Source: Nitrospira sp.
GTDB lineage: Bacteria > Nitrospirota > Nitrospiria > Nitrospirales > Nitrospiraceae
Direction: 5' to 3'
Assembly: GCA_022226935.1 (NCBI GenBank)
Contig: CP092081.1
Span: 3,274,737-3,338,736 of the forward strand
DNA: 64,000 nucleotides
Under the pieces are notes generated by a model. It did not search any database. It saw only the letters and a list, made by a program, of their open reading frames with translations, and was not told the DNA's origin. Every line of letters begins with the position of its first letter. The stretch's first letter is position 1. Both the position numbers and the translations under genes were made by a program. Below, one piece after another: positions 16,741 through 24,723 of this stretch.

Positions 16741-17694
16741 ATGACAGCTTCAGCCATCGGATTTTTATTCCCCGGACAGGGGTCGCAATCAGTAGGGATG
16801 GGACGCGGGTTATATGATGCGTTCCCGGCCGTGAGGGCGGTGTATGAGGAAGCCTCGTCCATCCTCGGCTACGATGTGGCACAGCTCTGTTTTGAGGGAC
16901 CGGTCGAACGACTGAATCTCACGGAACATACTCAGCCGGCCTTGCTGGTGAGCAGTGCAGCGGCTCTTAAGGCATTGGAACCGGCCGGGCTGACACCCCT
17001 GGCCGTTGCCGGGCATAGTCTCGGAGAATATTCAGCGATCTTTGCCGCCGCCGGCCTATCGTTTCGGGATGCGGTGGCGCTGGTGCAAAAGCGTGGGCGG
17101 TATATGGCCGAAGCCGTGCCGCCGGGGACAGGGCTAGTTGCCGCGTTGCTGGGTCTTTCGGCGGAGGTCGTGAAAGCCGTGTGCCAGGAGGCGGCATCCG
17201 TCGGCGTGGTCGCCGCCGCGAATTTCAACTCTCCCGGTCAGGTGGTCATTGCGGGCGAGAAGGCTGCGGTCGAACGAGCGATCGAACTTGCTAAATCGAA
17301 GGGATGCAAAAAAGCGATTCCGCTGCCGGTGAGTGTGCCGGTTCACACGCCCTTGATGCAGGGCGCCGCAGACCGGCTGGCCGCGGAATTCGGCGGAGTC
17401 GTGTGGCGGGATTTGACGGTGCCCTTGATCAATAATGCCGAGGCGGCGGCCCTGCAGCGATCGGAAGACATCCGGGCATCGCTGGTGCGGCAGTTGCCCT
17501 CGTCCGTACGATGGGAAGAATCGGTGCACACGATGGCCAAAATGGGTGTGACGACCTTTGTGGAAATCGGGCCGGGGACCGTCTTGACGGGCTTGGTCAA
17601 GCGAATACTTCCCGGCGCGGTCACGGCCAATGTCCATGATCAGAAGTCATTGGACGCGACCCTTACCACTGTGGGCGTGAACAGGCAGGCATAA
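16741..17694 (+). CDS. fabD: Malonyl-CoA:ACP transacylase
   Basis: 317 residues from the ATG at 16741; the frame opens upstream at a TTG (16702), but that TTG is part of a perfect TTGACA promoter element and the family begins IGFLFPGQGSQ. The active-site serine lies in GHSLGE (S93) and the histidine in PVHTPLM (H202). FabD moves malonyl groups from CoA to ACP for chain elongation. No ribosome-binding site precedes the ATG. The gene is followed after 30 bases by fabG. Confidence 0.95.
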   Translation: MTASAIGFLFPGQGSQSVGMGRGLYDAFPAVRAVYEEASSILGYDVAQLCFEGPVERLNLTEHTQPALLVSSAAALKALEPAGLTPLAVAGHSLGEYSAIFAAAGLSFRDAVALVQKRGRYMAEAVPPGTGLVAALLGLSAEVVKAVCQEAASVGVVAAANFNSPGQVVIAGEKAAVERAIELAKSKGCKKAIPLPVSVPVHTPLMQGAADRLAAEFGGVVWRDLTVPLINNAEAAALQRSEDIRASLVRQLPSSVRWEESVHTMAKMGVTTFVEIGPGTVLTGLVKRILPGAVTANVHDQKSLDATLTTVGVNRQA

Positions 17695-17724
17695 GCGGCG
17701 TCGAGATTGCACGGGAGTAGACTG

Positions 17725-18468
17725 ATGTCATTACAGGGAAAAGTGGCGATTGTCACCGGCGGGGCCCAGGGAATCGGGCGCGCGATTGCGGAAGGGTTGG
17801 CTGAGGATGGCGCGGATATCGCGGTGGCAGACCTCGATCCGGCGCGCTCGCAGGATGCGGTTGCGGCGATTCAGAAACTGGGGCGACGGGCCCTCAGTGT
17901 CAAAGTGAATGTGTCCGATTGGAATGATGCCAAGGCCATGGCCGATCAGGTCATGCAGGAATGGGGTCGGATCGATATCCTGGTCAATAACGCCGGGATC
18001 ACCCGAGATGGGTTGCTGCTTCGGATGAAGGAAGAAGACTGGAGCCTGGTTCTGCAGGTCAATTTGAACGGGACCTTCCATTGCACCAAAGCCGTGCTGC
18101 TCCCCATGACGAAGCAACGGTTTGGCCGCATCGTCAATATCGCGTCGATCGTCGGGGCGATGGGGAACGTGGGGCAGGCGAACTATGCGGCGTCAAAAGC
18201 CGCGGTCATCGGGTTTACGAAAACGGCCGCGCGCGAATATGCCAGTCGCGCAGTGACGGTCAACGCGGTGGCGCCGGGCTTCATCGATACGGCGATGACG
18301 CAGGGGTTGTCGCCGGAGGTGAAGGAAGCGTTGCAGAAGCAGATCCCGCTGGGACGATTGGGTCTTCCTTCCGATATTGCCGCGGCGGTGCGGTTTCTGG
18401 TGTCGGATGCAGCGTCGTATATCACGGGGCAGGTGTTGCACGTGAACGGCGGTATGCTCATGGTATAA
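17725..18468 (+). CDS. fabG: 3-oxoacyl-ACP reductase
   Basis: 247 residues from the ATG at 17725 (GGGAG upstream); an in-frame TTG at 17707 is less likely. Short-chain dehydrogenase features are clear: the cofactor motif TGGAQGIG near the N-terminus, NNAG, the catalytic S141 in VNIASIVG, and Y154/K158 in NYAASKAA. FabG reduces 3-oxoacyl-ACP with NADPH in the fatty acid elongation cycle. Placed between fabD and acpP as in many bacteria. Confidence 0.96.
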   Translation: MSLQGKVAIVTGGAQGIGRAIAEGLAEDGADIAVADLDPARSQDAVAAIQKLGRRALSVKVNVSDWNDAKAMADQVMQEWGRIDILVNNAGITRDGLLLRMKEEDWSLVLQVNLNGTFHCTKAVLLPMTKQRFGRIVNIASIVGAMGNVGQANYAASKAAVIGFTKTAAREYASRAVTVNAVAPGFIDTAMTQGLSPEVKEALQKQIPLGRLGLPSDIAAAVRFLVSDAASYITGQVLHVNGGMLMV

Positions 18469-18566
18469 GTGAGTCGGACCTGGGGCTCGATCGATTCCGG
18501 TCGAACCGGATGTTCCGGCAAAGAATGTGGCGGATGCGATAAGATAGGAAGGAGGTGGGCAAGTCC

Positions 18567-18800
18567 ATGGCAACAGTAGATGAACGGGTGAAGAAAATTA
18601 TTGCCGAGCAGTTGGGGGTGGAAGAAGAAGAAGTGACGCTGGAGGCGCATTTCGTTGAGGATTTGGGTGCGGATTCGCTCGATACGGTCGAGTTGGTGAT
18701 GGCCCTCGAAGAAGAGTTCGAAATTGAAATCCCCGATGAGGATGCAGAAAAGATCCTCACCGTTGGGAAAGCGCTGGATTATATTAAAGAGAAAGCGTAA
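18567..18800 (+). CDS. acpP: Acyl carrier protein
   Basis: 77 residues, highly acidic. The start is the ATG at 18567; a GTG at 18555 lies inside the strong AAGGAGGTG ribosome-binding site. S37 in [10 protein letters not shown] is the 4'-phosphopantetheine attachment site. ACP carries the growing acyl chain to the Fab enzymes encoded on both sides. The 98-base gap after fabG holds a perfect small inverted repeat (18496-18501 with 18505-18510, loop CGA) that may stabilise or attenuate the mRNA. Confidence 0.96.
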   Translation: MATVDERVKKIIAEQLGVEEEEVTLEAHFVEDLGADSLDTVELVMALEEEFEIEIPDEDAEKILTVGKALDYIKEKA

Positions 18801-18811
18801 CGGACGAGAGT

Positions 18812-20062
18812 ATGCACGAGCGACCCGTCAGACGTGTGGTAGTGACCGGTCTTGGCCTGGTGACGCCTCTTGGAACCGGCGTCGACAAGACGTGGAAAGC
18901 GCTTTGCGCCGGCGAGTCCGGCGTCGGCCGAATCACGCGATTCGATCCGACCGGATACGATGCGCAGATTGCCGCGGAGGTCAAGGATTTCGACCCGGCG
19001 CAGTTCATCGAGAAAAAAGAAATCAAGAAGATGGACACCTTCATCCACTACGCGGTGGGGGCGAGCCAACTGGCGGTGGACGACGCCGGCCTGAAAGTTT
19101 CGCCTGAAGAGGCGACGAGGGTCGGGGTTTACATTGGGTCCGGTATCGGCGGGCTGGGATCGATCGAACATTACCATGACGTGCTGAAGGACAAGGGGCC
19201 TGGTCGGGTCTCGCCCTTTTTCATTCCGATGACGATCATCAACCTGGCCTCTGGGCAAGTGGCGATTCGAGTCGGCGCGAAAGGTCCGAATTCCTGCGCG
19301 GTCACGGCCTGCGCCACCGGGAATCATTGCATCGGCGATGCCTATCGGCTCATTCAACGGAATGATGCAGATGTGATGATCGCCGGAGGCGCCGAAGCGG
19401 CGATCACCCCGCTCGGTGTCGCCGGATTTGCGTCGGCCAAAGCCCTTTCATTCAGGAATACCGAACCGACGAAGGCCAGCCGTCCTTTCGATAAGGATCG
19501 CGACGGATTCGTATTGGGAGAAGGGGCCGGCGTGGTCGTACTCGAGGAATTGGAGCATGCCCGCGCGCGCGGCGCGCGCATCTATGCCGAAGTCATCGGG
19601 TATGCCATGAATAGTGACGCCTACCATATTACGGCGCCGCCCGAAGAAGGGGAGGGTGCGGTGCGTTGTATGGAAATGGCGCTCAAGGACGCCGCGGTAG
19701 CCAAGACCGACATCGGCTATATCAATGCCCACGGCACTTCGACGATGGCCGATGCCATCGAAACCAAGGCGATCAAACACGTGTTTGGAGAGCAAGCCTA
19801 CAAGATTCCGGTCAGTTCGACGAAATCGATGACGGGCCATCTCTTGGGCGCCGCCGGTGGGATTGAGGCGGTGTTCAGTATCCTTGCGTTACACCACGGC
19901 ATCTTGCCTCCCACGATCAACCTTGATCATCCTGATCCCGCCTGCGACCTGGATTATGTCCCGAATAAGGCTCGCGCGACCAAGACGCAGGTGGTCCTGT
20001 CGAATTCATTCGGCTTCGGCGGGGTCAACGCCTGCCTGCTTTTTCGCCGGTGTGACCAATAA
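18812..20062 (+). CDS. fabF: 3-oxoacyl-ACP synthase II
   Basis: 416 residues, 11 bases after acpP. The N-terminus [13 protein letters not shown] and the catalytic triad are intact: C167 in [10 protein letters not shown]307 in NAHGTST and H343 in [11 protein letters not shown]. FabF elongates acyl-ACP with malonyl-ACP by two carbons. The usual acpP-fabF order is kept, and rnc follows as in many proteobacteria and Gram-positives. Confidence 0.96.
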   Translation: MHERPVRRVVVTGLGLVTPLGTGVDKTWKALCAGESGVGRITRFDPTGYDAQIAAEVKDFDPAQFIEKKEIKKMDTFIHYAVGASQLAVDDAGLKVSPEEATRVGVYIGSGIGGLGSIEHYHDVLKDKGPGRVSPFFIPMTIINLASGQVAIRVGAKGPNSCAVTACATGNHCIGDAYRLIQRNDADVMIAGGAEAAITPLGVAGFASAKALSFRNTEPTKASRPFDKDRDGFVLGEGAGVVVLEELEHARARGARIYAEVIGYAMNSDAYHITAPPEEGEGAVRCMEMALKDAAVAKTDIGYINAHGTSTMADAIETKAIKHVFGEQAYKIPVSSTKSMTGHLLGAAGGIEAVFSILALHHGILPPTINLDHPDPACDLDYVPNKARATKTQVVLSNSFGFGGVNACLLFRRCDQ

Positions 20063-20089
20063 TCCTCCTCAGAGCACGAGTCAGGTCGT

Positions 20090-20797
20090 ATGACGTCGGC
20101 AACGTCAATCGAGGCGGTCCAGCGCCTTTTGGGCTACCGTTTCCGTCAGCCGCGTCTGCTCGAAGAAGCCCTGACCCACAAATCCTACTCCAACGAGCGA
20201 CGTACCAAAGACCGCACCCAAAACGAGCGACTGGAATTTCTTGGCGACGCGGTCCTGTCGCTGGTTATGAGTGAGTATCTCGCCGCTGAATTTCCCGGCA
20301 GCAACGAAGGCGGGTTGTCTAAACTAAAAGCGCATTTGGTCAGTGAGGCATCTCTGGCCAAGGCTGCGCGCCGCATGAAGCTCGGCCGCCTGTTACGATT
20401 GGGAAAGGGGGAGGAACTCTCGAAGGGACGCGAAAAACACTCGTTGTTGGCGGATGCGCTCGAAGCGTTGATCGCCGCCGTCTATCTGGATGGTGGTCTT
20501 GAGGCGAGTCGGACGTTTACCTTGCGGGTGTTGGAAGAGGAATTGCTGGCGGCGCGTGCAGAACGGGCCCGACCGGGGATGGACGATTACAAGACGCAAT
20601 TACAGGAACTCTGTCAGAAGCGGTTTGAAAGTTTGCCGCAATATGCGACGGTTCGAGAATCCGGCCCGGACCATGAAAAGGTGTTTGAAGTCGAGCTGAC
20701 AATTCAGGGCGTGATGCGGGGCGTGGGATGCGGTCACAGCAAAAAAGAAGCGGAGCAGATGGCCGCGCGGGAAGCGCTGACACAATTAACGACATGA
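20090..20797 (+). CDS. rnc: Ribonuclease III
   Basis: 235 residues. The catalytic signature NERLEFLGDAVLSLV and the second acidic cluster HSLLADALEALIAAVYLDGG are present in the N-terminal nuclease domain; the last 70 or so residues form a double-stranded RNA-binding domain ending CGHSKKEAEQMAAREAL. It cleaves double-stranded RNA in rRNA precursors and structured mRNAs. Starts 27 bases after fabF. Confidence 0.95.
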   Translation: MTSATSIEAVQRLLGYRFRQPRLLEEALTHKSYSNERRTKDRTQNERLEFLGDAVLSLVMSEYLAAEFPGSNEGGLSKLKAHLVSEASLAKAARRMKLGRLLRLGKGEELSKGREKHSLLADALEALIAAVYLDGGLEASRTFTLRVLEEELLAARAERARPGMDDYKTQLQELCQKRFESLPQYATVRESGPDHEKVFEVELTIQGVMRGVGCGHSKKEAEQMAAREALTQLTT

Positions 20798-20832
20798 GTT
20801 GCTCTTCAGTGAACCGACAAGAAGGAGGCACA

Positions 20833-21483
20833 ATGACACAATCACGATGGCACAATCGATGTGGGTGCGCGGCAGTGATGAGCCTGGTCCTGGCCTTCGG
20901 CATGGCTGGAACTGGTTTGGCGGCTGATGCTCCTGCCAAGGCAGGCGATTCCGTCAATGCGAGTAATGCGCGAGCGGTCATCAAGACCAAGCTCGGCGAC
21001 ATTGAAATCAAGTTTTTGCCGGACGTTGCCCCCAAGCATGTCGAAAATTTCATCAAGCTGGCCAAATCCGGATTTTATAACGGCACGATATTTCATCGCG
21101 TCATCCCAGGGTTTATGATTCAGGGGGGCGACCCAAACACCAAGGACTCGTTGAGAAAAGACGCTTATGGTCAAGGCGGTCCCGGGCACAATGTCAAAGC
21201 AGAATTCAGCGACCTGCCACACAAGCGAGGCGTCGTCTCGATGGCGCGGGCGCAGGACCCCGATAGCGCAGGGTCGCAATTTTTTGTCGTCGTTGAGGAA
21301 TCGCGTTTCTTGGACCGGAAATACACCATTTTTGGTGAAGTGGTGAAAGGCATCGGAGTCGCGGACAAGATTGTGGCACTACCGAGAGTCATGTGCCAAA
21401 CAGGTGCCCCGAGTCCTGCGGATAAGGGCCCCTGCGATAATCCGATCGATCGCGTCGAGATGACGGTGACGATTATCGAGTGA
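20833..21483 (+). CDS. Secreted cyclophilin-type peptidyl-prolyl isomerase
   Basis: 216 residues from the ATG at 20833, which follows AAGGAGG; the frame is open upstream inside rnc. An N-terminal signal peptide (VMSLVLAFGMAGTGLA) precedes a cyclophilin domain starting AVIKTKLGDIEIKFLPDVAP. The core FHRVIPGFMIQGGDP, the GSQFFVV segment and the TIFGEVVKG end are typical. It catalyses cis-trans isomerisation of prolyl bonds, here most likely in the periplasm. The last plus-strand gene before a convergent minus-strand gene. Confidence 0.93.
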   Translation: MTQSRWHNRCGCAAVMSLVLAFGMAGTGLAADAPAKAGDSVNASNARAVIKTKLGDIEIKFLPDVAPKHVENFIKLAKSGFYNGTIFHRVIPGFMIQGGDPNTKDSLRKDAYGQGGPGHNVKAEFSDLPHKRGVVSMARAQDPDSAGSQFFVVVEESRFLDRKYTIFGEVVKGIGVADKIVALPRVMCQTGAPSPADKGPCDNPIDRVEMTVTIIE

Positions 21484-21492
21484 GCCGCGAGG

Positions 21493-21541
21493 CGTCAGCA
21501 CCAGGGCCGATCCTCTTTGCACGATCTGCCCGGTGCTGACG
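21493..21541. terminator. Long hairpin between convergent genes, probable bidirectional terminator
   Basis: GTCAGCACC (21494-21502) pairs with GGTGCTGAC (21532-21540), GGGC (21504-21507) with GCCC (21528-21531), and GATC (21509-21512) with GATC (21523-21526), leaving a 10-base loop and small bulges. It fills most of the 65-base gap between two convergent genes. No T run is seen on either side. Confidence 0.6.
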
Positions 21542-21548
21542 ATCCTGA

Positions 21549-22124
21549 TTAGAAGGGTTGATTCTGTTGCTGGGCGCGGACGAGCGTCAGGAAGTGAGAG
21601 AGGGCTTTGGTCATGCGCTCTGCGTGGGAGGCGGAGCGAAAGAGCAATGTGTCCTCAGGAAATTGGCCTTTCACTTCCGTGACTGCTCCGGTGCAGAAGC
21701 TGGTTTTCAAAATGCAGGGGCCGTTGCTATTACATGATATGCGGACTCCGTAAAGGACCAGGTTGTTCTCACGAGTGTCCTGGCCCTGGTATGCAAAGCT
21801 GTCGATGTCCTGCAAATTGAAATGAGTGAAGCCGGTGTTGACCTCGTCGTGCCCGTGGTTCAACTCGATCGTGCCGAGTCTGGTTCCCGTCGGAATGACA
21901 CTATAGACTTCGGTCACCTTGGTTGGTTTGACGGCTTTCGGATTCCGGCAACTGAGGCTTCGCACGAAGCCGTGTGTATTGGTCATGTCGCTGATGAACT
22001 GCACGGTGTCTTCGATGGTTTGACCGAAGCCTGTGGCTGGCAAGAGCACGCCACAGATCAATGCCATGGTCAGACTCACCTTCTTGAGCCATCCGCCACA
22101 TAAATTCATATGTCTCTTCTGCAT
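21549..22124 (-). CDS. Small exported protein of unknown function
   Basis: 191 residues; ATG preceded on its strand by AAGGGAGAGG. A signal peptide (LTMALICGVLLPATGFG, cleavage before QTIED) is followed by a soluble domain with four cysteines. The pattern SFAYQGQ, LVLYGVRISC and LLFRSASHAERMTKALSHFL suggests a pleckstrin-homology-like or other beta-sandwich fold closed by a helix, since the last helix aligns with known small lipid- or peptide-binding modules only in general shape. No enzyme motif is visible. It is transcribed towards the cyclophilin gene and separated from it by a long hairpin. Confidence 0.75.
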   Translation of the reverse strand: MQKRHMNLCGGWLKKVSLTMALICGVLLPATGFGQTIEDTVQFISDMTNTHGFVRSLSCRNPKAVKPTKVTEVYSVIPTGTRLGTIELNHGHDEVNTGFTHFNLQDIDSFAYQGQDTRENNLVLYGVRISCNSNGPCILKTSFCTGAVTEVKGQFPEDTLLFRSASHAERMTKALSHFLTLVRAQQQNQPF

Positions 22125-22287
22125 GGTCCCTCTCCCTTATAGCCTGGAATAGCCTTGTCCCTGAGGTGGGTACGGTACTGAACCTGCCCAGGCAGTGCAA
22201 TCCTTACTTTTGCACAGCAATGCGACCGCTTGTGCACCGCCTAGGCGGCAGTTCCATCACGTGTCTGAGGCTTCACGGAAGTGGGGA

Positions 22288-23187
22288 TCACACGACGTCT
22301 TGAACGATTTCGGCCGGAGTAGAAGGGAAGACAGCGGGATCGATAGGCAAAATCGGCGAAAGATCGATGTGTTCAGCGATGGACCCGAACCGGAAGGTGT
22401 TCACGACGGTGGAGATGCGAAACTCCATCTTGTCCAGGTTCAAATAATGGAACATTTTTGAAAGGAACGGGCCTTCCATGTGCGGTTGGTAGGGATCGAG
22501 TTCCCATGGATGGAAATACATGACGAGAGGCCGGCCTTTTTGTTCGATCCTCCGCATCAGTCCGCACAAGGCCGGGAATGGCAACAGCCGAAAATAGCTT
22601 CCTCCTGCGATGGGAATCCGAACTCCGCCGAGATTTACCGTAGACGGAGGAACTTCCCAGATGGGGCCCGACGAGGTTTGTTTGAGATGTTGCCAGGGAT
22701 CTGATCCAGGTAGACCACAATGATCGTGCCGGATAGGAACGATGCTGGAGTCGTAGGTGTAACCTTCTTCTGCCAGAATCGGTAACGCCCACAGTGTTTC
22801 ACGTGTAATGGTGAAGCCGGGTGCGCGATATCCTTGGACCGGAGACCCCGTGAGGTCTTCCAAAATCTGTTTGGCTTGTCTTACATCGGCGCGGAACAAC
22901 TCCGGTGTTTGGGCCGTAACCAATTCATGGCCGTAGCCATGCGAAGCAATTTCATGCCCGCATTCGGCAATCTGCTTGATCAGACCAGGATGGCGCTCGG
23001 CGACCCACCCGAGGACAAAAAAAGTGGCTTTGGTTTCATACCGCGCCAGAAGATCGAGCACTTTGCAGGTATTGGCCGTCACCCGGCTTTCAAAGGCCCC
23101 CCAGTGTCGCCGGCGAATGGGCGAATCAAATCGTGAGACTTGAAAATGTTCTTCAATGTCGAATGTCAGGCAATGCACAGATGTCAT
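22288..23187 (-). CDS. XrtA/PEP-CTERM-type polysaccharide deacetylase
   Basis: About 299 residues if translation starts at the ATG at 23187; the frame continues upstream to 23448 but the family begins CLTFDIEEHFQV. This metal-binding DxE-type motif, the ATFFVLGWVAERHP segment, the HEIASHGYGHELV zinc motif and the YRAPGFTIT motif are those of NodB-like carbohydrate esterases of the subfamily linked to exosortase/PEP-CTERM exopolysaccharide loci. A C-terminal half with YFHPWELDP matches the DUF3473 extension. It removes acetyl groups from a polysaccharide. No exosortase or other exopolysaccharide genes lie in the window, so here it stands alone. Confidence 0.88.
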   Translation of the reverse strand: MTSVHCLTFDIEEHFQVSRFDSPIRRRHWGAFESRVTANTCKVLDLLARYETKATFFVLGWVAERHPGLIKQIAECGHEIASHGYGHELVTAQTPELFRADVRQAKQILEDLTGSPVQGYRAPGFTITRETLWALPILAEEGYTYDSSIVPIRHDHCGLPGSDPWQHLKQTSSGPIWEVPPSTVNLGGVRIPIAGGSYFRLLPFPALCGLMRRIEQKGRPLVMYFHPWELDPYQPHMEGPFLSKMFHYLNLDKMEFRISTVVNTFRFGSIAEHIDLSPILPIDPAVFPSTPAEIVQDVV

Positions 23188-23272
23188 CCTTGGGTGTATG
23201 GATTTCCCTACTAGCTGGGATGGGTAAGGGTTTGCATGCTGACGTTGGAGAGGTGCCCCTATCGACCCGCTT

Positions 23273-23319
23273 TGTATACTATGTGTACGCCATGAAGTAA
23301 AGCAAAGTTTACGCCATGA
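23273..23319 (-). promoter_or_regulatory. Promoter with two direct repeats before the deacetylase gene
   Basis: On the minus strand TTTACT (23296-23301) and TATACA (23273-23278) are 17 bases apart. The 10-base repeat TACGCCATGA (plus-strand reading) occurs at 23286-23295 inside the spacer and again at 23310-23319 upstream of the -35, a 24-base period that suggests regulator binding. Confidence 0.4.
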
Positions 23320-23401
23320 CTTTTCAGTAGGGATTTCAATGGGATAATCAGTTTGTGCGAAGGGCTGACAATGGAGGTGTATCAGAGAACTCTTACGGGA
23401 G

Positions 23402-23417
23402 GTATCTGAAAAGATAC
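23402..23417. repeat. Small perfect hairpin in a 288-base noncoding gap
   Basis: GTATCT, loop GAAA, AGATAC. It lies 59 bases beyond the stop of the response-regulator/kinase gene (minus strand). No T run follows; it could be a weak terminator or chance. Confidence 0.3.
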
Positions 23418-23475
23418 AGGCGTGTCTCTTCCAGGCATTGAAGCGCACACGATGGTAGAAGAGGAGATGTATTTG

Positions 23476-24723
23476 TCAGGCAGCTGTTCTGTTTTCTTGG
23501 CTATCCGCGATCTGTTGTTGGAGCGGCACGGTGAACCGGAAGATGGATCCTGAGCCCGGCTCACTTTCCGCTCCGATATGTCCTCCCATCAGTTCTACGA
23601 GTTGCTTGCAAATGGCGAGTCCCAATCCAGTTCCTCCATACTTCCTGGTCGTGGATCCGTCTGCCTGCACGAAGGGCTGAAACAACTTCGCAAATGCGCT
23701 CGGCGCAATCCCGATACCGTTATCGGCGACGGAGAAGCGGACATGACTAATGCGGTCGATATTCGATGACGATTCGCCATATGTAGTCGTGGGAAACTCC
23801 AGCCGCTGTTCAGGAGGCCGTTGGTCCAGATCCACCAGCAGCGAAACCGTTCCGCGATCGCTGAATTTGATGGCGTTTGCCAGCAAATTGCTGAGCACCT
23901 GCTGCAGTCTGGTCGGATCTCCACATAAGGCGGCCGGTACATCGTCCGCAATGTGAGAGTGAAGCAGGAGACCTTTTCGCTGCGCTCGCTCGGCGAACAA
24001 TACCAGGACTCGATCAATAAACTTCGGCAGGTCAAAGTCCAGGAGCTCGAGCGACAGTTTGCCGGACTCAATTTTGGAAAAATCGAGAATGTCATTGATG
24101 ATGACCATCAAGGAATCGCCCGAAGAACGGATCGTTTGCGCGCAATCCAGCTGTTCTGGCGTCAGGTCGGTTTCCAACAGCCAGTCGGTCATGCCGAGTA
24201 CGCCGTTCATCGGGGTGCGGATTTCATGACTCATCGTCGCAAGAAACTCAGATTTGAGCCGAGCGCCCTCCATGGCCGCATCCCGGGCTTGCGTCAGGGT
24301 CGCCTGGCTGGCGCGCAGTTCCTGGAGCACCTGGTTGGCTCGAACCATGTACCGGATGCGGTGGGTCAACAGCATGGCGTTCAAAGGCTTCACGATAAAA
24401 TCCGTGGCGCCGGCATCATAGGCTTTCGTGATCGATTCAAAATCGTCCAGACCGGTCATGATGAGAATCGGGGTATGTTCGCCGCCTGGTAACTGTCGCA
24501 AAGCGGCACAGGTCTGAAAGCCGTCCATTTCCGGCATCATGACGTCGAGGAGTACGACATCCGGAGGGCATTGCTGAAACGCTGCGCAGGCTTCGCGTCC
24601 ATTCTCAGCCTCTTCGACCACCCATCCCGCTTGTTCCAAGGCCTCGCGTGCAAACATGCGGATGATGATGTCGTCGTCGGTGACTAATGCGTAGGGTGAT
24701 CGTCCCGAGGTGAGCGGGTTCAT
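23476..24723 (-). CDS. Response-regulator/histidine-kinase hybrid
   Basis: 415 residues from the ATG at 24723 (GGAG upstream), overlapping the stop of the preceding kinase gene by 4 bases (ATGA). Order of domains: receiver at about 10-130 with phosphoacceptor D60 in [13 protein letters not shown], a short coiled coil, a HisKA domain with H166 in [11 protein letters not shown], and a HATPase domain with the N, G1 and G2 boxes ([24 protein letters not shown]). No membrane segment, so it is cytoplasmic. It probably receives a phosphate from a partner such as the Hpt domain of the upstream kinase and passes on a signal by its own kinase core. No DNA-binding domain. Confidence 0.92.
   Translation of the reverse strand: MNPLTSGRSPYALVTDDDIIIRMFAREALEQAGWVVEEAENGREACAAFQQCPPDVVLLDVMMPEMDGFQTCAALRQLPGGEHTPILIMTGLDDFESITKAYDAGATDFIVKPLNAMLLTHRIRYMVRANQVLQELRASQATLTQARDAAMEGARLKSEFLATMSHEIRTPMNGVLGMTDWLLETDLTPEQLDCAQTIRSSGDSLMVIINDILDFSKIESGKLSLELLDFDLPKFIDRVLVLFAERAQRKGLLLHSHIADDVPAALCGDPTRLQQVLSNLLANAIKFSDRGTVSLLVDLDQRPPEQRLEFPTTTYGESSSNIDRISHVRFSVADNGIGIAPSAFAKLFQPFVQADGSTTRKYGGTGLGLAICKQLVELMGGHIGAESEPGSGSIFRFTVPLQQQIADSQENRTAA

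Noticed and set aside
23187-23448. An 87-residue N-terminal extension of the deacetylase
   Set aside because: The extension is not family-like and crosses the promoter and repeats; the domain begins at the ATG at 23187.
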